DNA of 5,912 nt, from assembly GCA_913041325.1 (NCBI GenBank), contig CAJWHU010000095.1:1-5912 (forward strand), in the 5' to 3' direction. This document shows positions 1 to 5,912 of the stretch, piece by piece (position 1 is the stretch's first letter; each line of letters begins with the position of its first letter). Made by a program: the position numbers and the translations under genes. The notes below the pieces were generated by a model, which was not told the DNA's origin, did not search any database, and was given only the letters and a program-made list of their open reading frames with translations. The stretch is from an uncultured Fidelibacterota bacterium (GTDB taxonomy: Bacteria; Marinisomatota; Marinisomatia; Marinisomatales; UBA1611).

Positions 1-1
1 G

Positions 2-3000
2 ACAATCTATAGCGTATTTTCTCAGGAATTGTGCGCGCCCGATGGTTTAAACGCTGACGTATCCAACAGAACCATAGCTTTCTCTTGGGATGATATAGGT
101 GGATCGAATCCTGGGCAAATTATTTTTCAAGATTGTATCCCTTTTTGTGCTCCACCAACAACAGCAATAATTGTCCATGAAGTAGATAATGGCAGTGGAG
201 GATGGTATAGAAATTCGTCTGGGGAAACCACATGCTGGGTAGGTCCCGATTGTGATTTGACTCCTTACGGCCAAGGTTTTTCAGCCCCAGCTGTATGGGG
301 AGCTCAAAACTCTCCAGTAGACAGTCGAATGATTTTTGGACCTTTTGATTTACCCGAAAACTCAATGATTAGTCTTGGTTATCTCGAAGCTTACGTCGAT
401 GCAGAATGGGCAGTTAATCCTAATACAGTAGAGGTATCTACCGATGAAGGCGCCACATGGCAAACTATACATACATCTGAACCGGTCATTGTTGGAGATG
501 AATGGACAGGAACAGGTGTCGATCTCACCAATTACAGCGGCCAATCTGTTCATATAAGTTTTCGCTATACATGTACCCAAGGATGGTCAGAAGCCTGGCT
601 GGTGGATCACATAACTATTAACGCTGTTAGTGGTGTTAATAGTTTATCAATTGAAAACGAGCATTCAAGATTTACACCACATATAACATTCGAAGATAAT
701 CTACTATCTAATGCAAATGAGGTAGACCGCGAAGCAATATCCGCAAAGGCAATTGCGATAAAAGGAAAAGATATACAAAACTACAAACCTGATTATTTCA
801 TAGCTGTAGATCCATTGGTTCATGAGGTTCCTATACAAACTAGTATGAACAATAGAGATTGCGCTGACCCTGATAATGAATCAGAGATCGCATTGAGTTT
901 AACAGAAGGGGATTATCCAGATGAAATATCTTTTTCAATTGTTGATTCAGTATCTGGTCAGGAGGTATTTTCAGGGTCACCTCCACTAGATCTAACTCAG
1001 TGCATAGCCAAAGGCGTATACCATCTTTATGCAGTGGATTCTTGGGGAGATGGTTGGAACAATGCATTTATGACAATTCAGGATGTAGACGAGGGTCTCA
1101 CATATCTAAATTATACCATGCCAGTTGGTCCAGGAGGAAATGCAACTGACATTGATACAGTTACATTTTACATTGGTCCTAACCCTGGATGCATGAATGA
1201 GTTTGCTGAAAACTACGATCCCTATGCAAACATAGATGATGGTAGCTGTATTCTTGATGAGTGTGATCAAAATGAATTATATGTTTATTGCACTCCAGGT
1301 GACTGGCCGGTTGAAGTGAGTTGGTACATTGAGGATGAAGCAAATAATATTGTCTCATCAGGTTTTGCTGATGAGTCGGATCTAATATGTGTACCTGATG
1401 GCAACTATAAGGCCGTTGGACTTGATACGTACGGGGACGGTTGGAACAATGCATTCCTGAATGTTTCGAGTAGCGATGGAGTACCTTATTTAACTTTTAC
1501 GTTTGATGAGGGCTTTAGTGATTCAGCTTACTTCTACGTCGGTGAAAATCCTGGTTGTACAGACCCTCTTGCAGAAAATTACGACCCTGATGCAAATGTA
1601 GATGATGGCAGCTGCGAATATCCCAATTGCTTCGAGGATCAGGGATATTTAGTTTATTTAGATGGGCAGATGGTGGGAACAACAAGTCTGCCATTCCATA
1701 ATTTCAATGATCTCGAGAATGGCAGGCAATATGAACTTGGTGTTAGCGCCGTTTATAACGAAGGCGAGTCTGAGATATCAACCTTGTACGCGACTCCTTG
1801 GAATCGAGTTATTTTTGAACCATATCAGGTTGAATTAGATACGATAACTAGTGATATATTCCTTGAACAGAGTTTTTCTTTCAGTGTTAGTAATGGAACA
1901 ATGGGTTTTACAACACCATTTGAGATTAATTCCCCTAACATGCTTGATATCAATAATCCAAGTTTTTTCCACTCTGAGTTTAACTCTGGCACATTGACCA
2001 ACATGTATGATCCTAGTGGTATTTTTGGTGGTCTCTGGCAAGTGGGCAACGGAGAGGCAGCTACAAGTGCCTATTTCTTCTTTCCAGAGTCTCCCGATAA
2101 TAGCGATTTTGCCTGGCTAAATGATGATATGATAGGAGCAGGTGGTGCCCAAGAGAGTGCCTACCTCATCACCAATGAGATTGAAATCAATCCAGGTGAT
2201 AGAATTTTCACAACATTCGATCTTTTCTTCCCCCAGCCATATGGATCTTGCGCAAATCCTGATGAGGGATCAGGCGTTGGTGGTGAAGGCTTTAGTGAAG
2301 ACCTTTTTTTGATGGTGTCGGGAGACTATGGTGTAACCTGGACTATTGTAGATTCAACAATGGGAACGGATGTAATGTACTGGGTCTCGAAAATGTATGA
2401 CCTGACGGATGAACTGGGTGACCTAACTAAATTTATTGCCGCCATTTATTACACGGATTGCGATGGTAACTGGTCATTCGGGGCTGGGGTAGACAACTTT
2501 CAATTGTATAAAGCTGGGGAGGGTGAAATTATAGCGGTTGATCCCTATGCCGGATCAGTTGATGTTGGTGTTAACACACCCGTTAGTGTATCCTTCCCTA
2601 ATGATCCAACACTTTACAATGAAACCCATTATTTAGAACTTACAGCATCCTACGAAACAATTAATGTTCCTGTAGTTTTTGGTCTCACTCCCTTAGACGT
2701 TGATGAAGAATTTACCATTCAGCCAAAATCTTACGTGCTATGGCAAAATTATCCTAACCCATTTAATCCTACTACAGTCATCCCATTTGAGATTCCTGAA
2801 GTAGCCCTTATTCAGTTGACTGTTTATAACATACTTGGTGAGAGGGTTAATACTTTGGTAGATGACAATCTTAGTCCTGGGTTATATAAAATTAATTGGG
2901 ATGGAATGTCAGACTCTGGTCATCGTATGCCAGCAGGTCTTTATTTTTATGAGCTCAGAGGGGCAAAATTTCGAGACACTGGGAAAATGTTATTGCTCAA

Positions 3001-3004
3001 ATAA
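2..3004 (+). CDS. Large modular secreted protein with C-terminal type IX secretion sorting domain (5' partial)
   Basis: This is a probable exported or cell-surface protein of unknown binding target; 1000 residues are visible. The frame is open to the window edge (TIYSVFSQELCAPDG), so the TTG at 29 is not a convincing start. VFS followed by QE could be a signal-peptidase site. Domains, numbered from the first visible codon: the first strands of an FN3-like fold (11-31, ending FSWDD); a jelly-roll/MAM-like adhesin domain (about 55-208); a cysteine-free linker (209-284); two Cys-rich repeats with GDGWNNA and DDGSC motifs (287-416, 421-538); the remaining FN3 strands (546-600, YLVYLDG...AVYNEGESE); the start of an Ig-like domain (609-642); a second adhesin-like domain (654-837); the rest of the Ig-like domain (839-895); and the sorting domain (909-1000). 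No catalytic motif is seen, so adhesion or matrix binding is inferred. The 3' end overlaps the convergent glycosyltransferase gene by 15 bp. Confidence 0.88.
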   Translation, partial: TIYSVFSQELCAPDGLNADVSNRTIAFSWDDIGGSNPGQIIFQDCIPFCAPPTTAIIVHEVDNGSGGWYRNSSGETTCWVGPDCDLTPYGQGFSAPAVWGAQNSPVDSRMIFGPFDLPENSMISLGYLEAYVDAEWAVNPNTVEVSTDEGATWQTIHTSEPVIVGDEWTGTGVDLTNYSGQSVHISFRYTCTQGWSEAWLVDHITINAVSGVNSLSIENEHSRFTPHITFEDNLLSNANEVDREAISAKAIAIKGKDIQNYKPDYFIAVDPLVHEVPIQTSMNNRDCADPDNESEIALSLTEGDYPDEISFSIVDSVSGQEVFSGSPPLDLTQCIAKGVYHLYAVDSWGDGWNNAFMTIQDVDEGLTYLNYTMPVGPGGNATDIDTVTFYIGPNPGCMNEFAENYDPYANIDDGSCILDECDQNELYVYCTPGDWPVEVSWYIEDEANNIVSSGFADESDLICVPDGNYKAVGLDTYGDGWNNAFLNVSSSDGVPYLTFTFDEGFSDSAYFYVGENPGCTDPLAENYDPDANVDDGSCEYPNCFEDQGYLVYLDGQMVGTTSLPFHNFNDLENGRQYELGVSAVYNEGESEISTLYATPWNRVIFEPYQVELDTITSDIFLEQSFSFSVSNGTMGFTTPFEINSPNMLDINNPSFFHSEFNSGTLTNMYDPSGIFGGLWQVGNGEAATSAYFFFPESPDNSDFAWLNDDMIGAGGAQESAYLITNEIEINPGDRIFTTFDLFFPQPYGSCANPDEGSGVGGEGFSEDLFLMVSGDYGVTWTIVDSTMGTDVMYWVSKMYDLTDELGDLTKFIAAIYYTDCDGNWSFGAGVDNFQLYKAGEGEIIAVDPYAGSVDVGVNTPVSVSFPNDPTLYNETHYLELTASYETINVPVVFGLTPLDVDEEFTIQPKSYVLWQNYPNPFNPTTVIPFEIPEVALIQLTVYNILGERVNTLVDDNLSPGLYKINWDGMSDSGHRMPAGLYFYELRGAKFRDTGKMLLLK
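860..1249 (+). repeat. Cys-rich repeat unit A within the secreted protein
   Basis: This is the first of two tandem protein repeats, about 130 residues long. It runs from DCADP through a beta-rich part (ISFSIVDSVSGQEVFSG), then DSWGDGWNNAFMTIQ, and ends in GCMNEFAENYDP followed by ANIDDGSC. The acidic Asp/Asn-rich end is common in T9SS-exported proteins of the FCB group and resembles calcium-binding acidic loops; calcium binding is inferred. The 17-base run starting at 1052 (ggttggaacaatgcatt) recurs exactly at 1439 in unit B, which supports descent by duplication. Confidence 0.85.
1262..1615 (+). repeat. Cys-rich repeat unit B within the secreted protein
   Basis: This is the second copy of the repeat, about 118 residues. 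It has the same order: a beta-rich part (VSWYIEDEANNIVSSG), then DTYGDGWNNAFLNVS, then GCTDPLAENYDP followed by ANVDDGSC. Compared with unit A it has a shorter segment before the last motif and one extra cysteine (YVYC, where unit A reads LSLT). That cysteine could pair with the one in LICVPDG. The two cysteines bracketing the acidic motif are kept in both units. Confidence 0.85.
2726..3001 (+). other. Type IX secretion C-terminal sorting domain (FlgD-like, type A)
   Basis: The last 92 residues of the secreted protein form a classic sorting domain. It opens with YVLWQNYPNPFNPTT, continues with alternating beta strands (IPFEIPE, IQLTVYNILGERV), then LSPGLYKINWDG, and ends AGLYFYELRGAKF...GKMLLLK. 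In this family the domain directs passage through the outer-membrane type IX translocon and is often removed or linked to surface lipopolysaccharide afterwards. The YPNPFNP signature and the KMLLLK-type ending are typical of Marinimicrobia, Ignavibacteria and related lineages. No gene for the translocon itself is in the window. Confidence 0.9.
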
Positions 3005-4108
3005 ATATCCAAAGTTAGTTGAAATTTTTCTCATCGATTGGTCATATTTATTCTTCATATTCTTCCAACAAAACATCTCAGCCTTATTTTGTAGGTCTTT
3101 CGTATCTATCATTTGATAGTTTTTTATAGCCCATTTTATTTTTTGACATAATTCTTCCTTTTTTCCATAAAAGTTATCACTATTGTTAGGGATTAGCTCT
3201 GGGTAGGTTAGTCTCTTGGGTAAAATTGGCCATATTCCGCAATAAATTGCTTCCATGACGCTTACACCAAAAAATTCCTGATTAGACGTCACAGGTAGAA
3301 TATGAGATCTCCAAAGCCACTTAGCGTACTCCTCAAAAGAGTCAGCATAACCCCAATGTAAGATATGATCTTTGAAATATTTTTTGCTTCTGTTAAATAT
3401 TTCTGGCGTTTTAGAAAAATTTTCTCCAAGAATAACTAATTTAAATTTGTAGCCTTCTTTTTTAATAATTTCAAGAGCATCAAAGAATAACTTTGGGTTT
3501 TTATCGTACTCCCATCGATGATTCCAAATAATTATAGGATCATCATCTTTTGATACTTTGTATTTATCGATCTCTTTGAAATCGATACCGATATATAGAA
3601 CTTCCGATTTTTTCTCTATCACTTTAGATGTCTCTTTTTCTTGATAATCTGGGAATTGTTTTAAAAACGATTTAATAGAATTAACAAAAGAGTCTAAATG
3701 GAATTTAGAATTAAAAAATAATCGATCGGCTGCCAAGGCCGAGGAATAATTAATAAATCCATAATGACTATCACGTTTATTCTTTACATCTCTGTCATAA
3801 TGAGACCATGGATAAGACAATTGGTTCTCATGAAAATAGATAGCAGTTGGTATTCCACTTGTTCTATGTTTCGTTAAAGCAAGAAAAGTAGTTAAGTCCA
3901 GCATATCTGTTGATAGAATCCTGTCTGGCTGCCAGCTCATCTTGTTGAATTCTTTTGCTAATGTTATGGCACCACCATGCATCCTCCATTTCCAAAATTG
4001 ACCTCTCATTTTGAGTATTCTTATTTCATTATCGCTATAATGTTTATAGCCATCGGCCCATTGTTTGTGTGAGCCAGTGTAATAGGGTTCAAGCAAAAGT
4101 ATTTTCAT
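2990..4108 (-). CDS. DUF3524/GTDC1-family glycosyltransferase, likely tRNA-queuosine mannosyltransferase (QTMAN-like)
   Basis: The product is a 372-residue cytoplasmic GT-B (GT4-type) glycosyltransferase. It begins MKILLLEPYYTGSHKQW, matching the N-terminus of animal GTDC1, which reads roughly MSILIIEAFYGGSHKQL. Other shared blocks are YFHENQLSYP (91-100), FFNSKFHLDSF (131-141), WNHRWEYDKNP (195-205) and EFFGVSVMEA (278-287), followed by YCGIWPILPKRLTYPELIP. The last is the donor-site region with the E-x7-E pattern. Animal GTDC1 is QTMAN, which moves mannose from GDP-mannose to queuosine-34 of tRNA-Asp; the same reaction here is inferred. The frame stays open further upstream, but that extension would run through the tRNA-Leu gene, and family homology begins at this ATG. 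There is no clear Shine-Dalgarno site. The ATG lies 44 bases after the tRNA end, so co-transcription is likely. No signal peptide or membrane segment is seen. An acceptor other than Q-tRNA remains possible. Confidence 0.85.
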   Translation of the reverse strand: MKILLLEPYYTGSHKQWADGYKHYSDNEIRILKMRGQFWKWRMHGGAITLAKEFNKMSWQPDRILSTDMLDLTTFLALTKHRTSGIPTAIYFHENQLSYPWSHYDRDVKNKRDSHYGFINYSSALAADRLFFNSKFHLDSFVNSIKSFLKQFPDYQEKETSKVIEKKSEVLYIGIDFKEIDKYKVSKDDDPIIIWNHRWEYDKNPKLFFDALEIIKKEGYKFKLVILGENFSKTPEIFNRSKKYFKDHILHWGYADSFEEYAKWLWRSHILPVTSNQEFFGVSVMEAIYCGIWPILPKRLTYPELIPNNSDNFYGKKEELCQKIKWAIKNYQMIDTKDLQNKAEMFCWKNMKNKYDQSMRKISTNFGYLFEQ

Positions 4109-4152
4109 GTTATGTCTGAAAAGTTTCTTTTGAATTATTTTACTTTTCTTCG

Positions 4153-4236
4153 TGCCCATGACTGGATTTGAACCAGCATGCCTATCAAGGCACACGGACC
4201 TGAACCGTGCGCGTATACCAATTCCGCCACATGGGC
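4153..4236 (-). tRNA. tRNA-Leu (anticodon CAG)
   Basis: This is a complete 84-nt class II tRNA. The acceptor stem GCCCATG pairs perfectly with CATGGGC, followed by discriminator A at 4153, the leucine identity base. The D arm contains AATTGGTATA. The anticodon stem CACGG/CCGTG encloses the loop TTCAGGT, with anticodon CAG at 4200-4202, reading CUG codons. A long variable arm (TGCC, loop, GGCA) marks the Leu/Ser/Tyr class. The T arm is GCTGG-TTCAAAT-CCAGT. The 3' CCA is not encoded (the next bases are CGA) and must be added by a nucleotidyltransferase. The gene sits upstream of, and on the same strand as, the QTMAN-like gene. Confidence 0.96.
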
Positions 4237-4252
4237 ATTTAAAAAATCGCAT

Positions 4253-4281
4253 TTGACTAATTCTAGTTCGCATGCTTTATT
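4253..4281 (+). promoter_or_regulatory. Candidate sigma-70-like promoter for smpB-tyrS
   Basis: TTGACT (4253-4258, five of six consensus bases) lies 17 bases before TTTATT (4276-4281, four of six). Transcription would start near 4288, giving an smpB leader of about 57 bases. The -10 is weak, and FCB-group bacteria often use divergent promoter motifs, so this is only a candidate. Confidence 0.3.
4260..4265 (-). promoter_or_regulatory. Candidate -10 element for tRNA-Leu
   Basis: Read on the minus strand this is TAGAAT, one mismatch from TATAAT. It would start transcription about 16 bases before the tRNA 5' end, a plausible leader for RNase P processing. No good -35 is seen at the proper distance. 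It lies within the spacer of the rightward promoter candidate, so the two could compete. Confidence 0.3.
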
Positions 4282-4344
4282 AGCCAGCTATGAATAAACT
4301 TGTTTAAGCCTTTGCGATGCACGTATTTTTATTATATAAATTAT

Positions 4345-4794
4345 ATGAAAAATACCGTTGTTGCTACTAATCGAAAAGCATATCACGAATTCCATATTAT
4401 TGAAAAGTTCGAGGCAGGTGTACATCTTTTAGGAAGTGAAGTCAAAAGTATAAGAGAAGGTAAAGCTAGTCTTAAACAATCCTATATCGCTATGAGAAAA
4501 GGAGAGGCTTGGTTGATAGGCTCGCACATAGCAGCATATAGCCACACAGGTTTTGAGGGGCACGCGCCAATTAGAAACAGAAAGTTATTGCTTCATAAAA
4601 AAGAAATTTTAAAAATAGGATCCAAAATTGCTGAAAAAGGTCTCACAGCGGTTCCTACTAAATTATATATTAAGAGCGGACTAATCAAACTAGAATTTGG
4701 AATTGCAAAAGGTAAAAAATTATATGATAAGCGAAACGCAAAAAAGAAAAGAGATGTACAAAGAGATATTGCTAGGGTAATGAAAACCAAATGA
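4345..4794 (+). CDS. smpB: SsrA-binding protein SmpB
   Basis: SmpB binds tmRNA (SsrA) and brings it to stalled ribosomes for trans-translation, which releases the ribosome and tags the unfinished protein for degradation. The 149-residue product has the usual family length. It shows the conserved order [10 protein letters not shown] (9-18), [21 protein letters not shown] (23-43, the tmRNA-binding OB-fold), [12 protein letters not shown] (77-88), [13 protein letters not shown] (98-110), [10 protein letters not shown] (121-130) and the basic tail that enters the empty mRNA channel ([15 protein letters not shown]). The frame extends upstream to a TTG at 4300, but those residues are not family-like, so the ATG at 4345 is chosen. 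It has no clear Shine-Dalgarno site. Its stop overlaps the tyrS start (ATGA), pointing to an operon. The tmRNA gene itself is not in the window. Confidence 0.97.
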   Translation: MKNTVVATNRKAYHEFHIIEKFEAGVHLLGSEVKSIREGKASLKQSYIAMRKGEAWLIGSHIAAYSHTGFEGHAPIRNRKLLLHKKEILKIGSKIAEKGLTAVPTKLYIKSGLIKLEFGIAKGKKLYDKRNAKKKRDVQRDIARVMKTK

Positions 4795-5912
4795 ATTTTG
4801 CACCACTAAACGAGCAAATGGACCTCATTAAAAGAGGCACTGAGGAAATACTTCCTGAGGAACTACTTGTACAAAAGATTGAAAGATCTATAAAAGAAAA
4901 AAGACCTTTAAAAATAAAACTAGGATGTGATCCAAGTAAACCTGATTTACATATTGGTCACAGTGTAGTTTTGAGAAAATTAAAGCATTTTCAGGATCTA
5001 GGACATGAGTCGACTCTTGTAATAGGTGACTTCACCGCCATGATTGGAGACCCTACTGGTAGAAATAAAACAAGACCACAGTTAACAATTAGTGAAGCAA
5101 AAGAAAACGCTAAAACTTATGTCGAACAATGTAAAGTAATACTCGATGTAAATAATATTAAAATACTTTATAACTCGGAATGGCTTAGTAAAATGAATTT
5201 CTTTGATGTGGTAAAATTGTCAAGCTCGTACACAGTAGCTCGTATGCTTGAGAGGGATGATTTCACAAAAAGATTTAAATCGGGCACACCTATTTCAATT
5301 CATGAATTTTTGTATCCTCTTGCGCAGGCACATGATTCAGTTCAATTGAGCGCAGATGTAGAATTAGGAGGAACCGATCAAAAATTTAATTTATTAGTTG
5401 GAAGAGATTTACAACGGGATTGCGGCCAAGAGCCTCAGTGTATAATAACAACACCGCTTCTTGAGGGGACCGATGGTTCCGATAAGATGTCCAAGTCATA
5501 TGGAAATCAAATTGGTATTCAGGATCCACCAGAGGAAATTTTCGGTAAGGTTTTATCAATAAAAGACAGCATGATATTGAGATGGTATGCACTTGCAACA
5601 GATTCTGATTCGTCAAGACTTTTGAAAGTTGAAAAAAAACTAAACGACCCAACAATTAATCCTATGGAGATTAAGCGTGAATTAGCACGTTCTATTGTAA
5701 ATATGTACCATGATAGTGAAAAGGCTTTGGCCGCGGAGAGACATTTTGATAGTGTTGTTGTTAAAAAAAGAGTTCCAGATGATATTCCCGTTTTTAATTT
5801 AATTGATGAGGATACTGTTGTTAATATTATACATTCTTCTGGATTACTTAAGAGCAAGGGTGAAGTTAGAAGAATGATAAAGCAGGGCGCTGTTACATTA
5901 AATGGGGAAAAG
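4791..5912 (+). CDS. tyrS: Tyrosyl-tRNA synthetase (3' partial)
   Basis: This enzyme joins tyrosine to tRNA-Tyr using ATP in the cytoplasm. The 374 visible residues are open to the window end, with perhaps a few tens missing. Class I signatures are HIGH (54-57, in PDLHIGHS) and KMSKS (232-236, in [13 protein letters not shown]). The tyrosine pocket is recognisable: Y175, Q179 and D182 in YPLAQAHDS, then [10 protein letters not shown] (191-200). The sequence [19 protein letters not shown] and the pocket style place it in the TyrS2/TyrZ-like bacterial branch rather than the E. coli TyrS branch. From about 342 it enters an S4 RNA-binding domain ([23 protein letters not shown]), cut by the window edge. 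Its ATG overlaps the smpB stop by four bases; AGGG at 4774 is a weak, distant ribosome-binding site, so translational coupling to smpB is likely. Confidence 0.97.
   Translation, partial: MNFAPLNEQMDLIKRGTEEILPEELLVQKIERSIKEKRPLKIKLGCDPSKPDLHIGHSVVLRKLKHFQDLGHESTLVIGDFTAMIGDPTGRNKTRPQLTISEAKENAKTYVEQCKVILDVNNIKILYNSEWLSKMNFFDVVKLSSSYTVARMLERDDFTKRFKSGTPISIHEFLYPLAQAHDSVQLSADVELGGTDQKFNLLVGRDLQRDCGQEPQCIITTPLLEGTDGSDKMSKSYGNQIGIQDPPEEIFGKVLSIKDSMILRWYALATDSDSSRLLKVEKKLNDPTINPMEIKRELARSIVNMYHDSEKALAAERHFDSVVVKKRVPDDIPVFNLIDEDTVVNIIHSSGLLKSKGEVRRMIKQGAVTLNGEK

Larger units (their letters stand above)
4237..4344. promoter_or_regulatory. Divergent intergenic region between tRNA-Leu and smpB
   Basis: This 108-bp AT-rich gap must hold the promoters for both directions: tRNA-Leu plus the glycosyltransferase leftwards, and smpB-tyrS rightwards. 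The first bases before the tRNA are a T/A run, and the last 25 before smpB are almost purely A/T with no Shine-Dalgarno motif. It contains the palindrome GCATGC at 4270-4275. No riboswitch-like structure or small ORF with coding character is visible. Confidence 0.6.

Noticed and set aside
29..31. TTG as the start codon of the secreted protein
   Set aside because: The frame continues upstream without a stop to the window edge, and the upstream residues look like the end of a signal peptide, so the gene is better called 5'-partial.
47..2049. Several minus-strand open frames opposite the secreted protein
   Set aside because: They are short, overlap one another and have low-complexity translations with no domain signal, while the plus strand shows continuous domain homology.
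2862..3116. Plus-strand open frame of 84 codons across the convergent junction
   Set aside because: It is out of frame with the sorting domain and antisense to the glycosyltransferase 3' end; its translation has no recognisable features.
4246..4318. Inverted repeat ATCGCA (4246-4251) / TGCGAT (4313-4318) in the divergent region
   Set aside because: Six base pairs over a 61-base gap is expected by chance in a region this size, and it does not line up with the promoter candidates.
4300..4344. Longer SmpB from a TTG at 4300
   Set aside because: The 15 extra residues do not resemble SmpB N-termini, and the protein from 4345 already has the normal family length.
4153..4344. Possible integration site (tRNA gene beside smpB)
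   Set aside because: tRNA and smpB/ssrA regions are common phage and island targets, but no integrase, direct repeat of the tRNA 3' end or phage gene is seen in the window.
5386..5857. Minus-strand open frames opposite tyrS
   Set aside because: The plus strand encodes a clear tyrosyl-tRNA synthetase with HIGH and KMSKS motifs; the minus-strand frames have no recognisable domains and are antisense shadows.

Overview
The window suggests a marine bacterium of the Fibrobacterota-Chlorobiota-Bacteroidota (FCB) superphylum. Candidatus Marinimicrobia (SAR406) or a close relative is my best guess, not a proven assignment. The main clue is the first gene: a large cysteine-containing secreted protein ending in a FlgD-like type IX secretion sorting domain with the signature YPNPFNP. 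The AT-rich sequence and the lack of good Shine-Dalgarno sites before three starts also fit.

Layout. From 2 to 3004 (+) is the 3' part of a gene for a modular surface or secreted protein; its first codons lie outside the window. From 2990 to 4108 (-) is a convergent gene for a GT4-type glycosyltransferase of the DUF3524/GTDC1 family, whose animal member is the tRNA-queuosine mannosyltransferase QTMAN. The two genes overlap tail to tail by 15 bp. From 4153 to 4236 (-), just upstream of the glycosyltransferase, is a tRNA-Leu(CAG) gene, probably on the same transcript. A 108-bp divergent promoter region (4237-4344) follows, then smpB (4345-4794, +) and tyrS (4791 to the window end, +, 3'-truncated). 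The last two overlap by the four bases ATGA.

How the genes fit together. The right-hand 2.9 kb is all translation machinery: a tRNA, a likely tRNA-modifying glycosyltransferase, the tmRNA partner SmpB and tyrosyl-tRNA synthetase. The left-hand gene is an unrelated export substrate. No mobile element, CRISPR array, rRNA or defence gene is visible. The most interesting items are the bacterial QTMAN-like gene in a translation-gene neighbourhood and the apparently nested split-domain build of the secreted protein. I do not see evidence for a wholly new multi-gene system.
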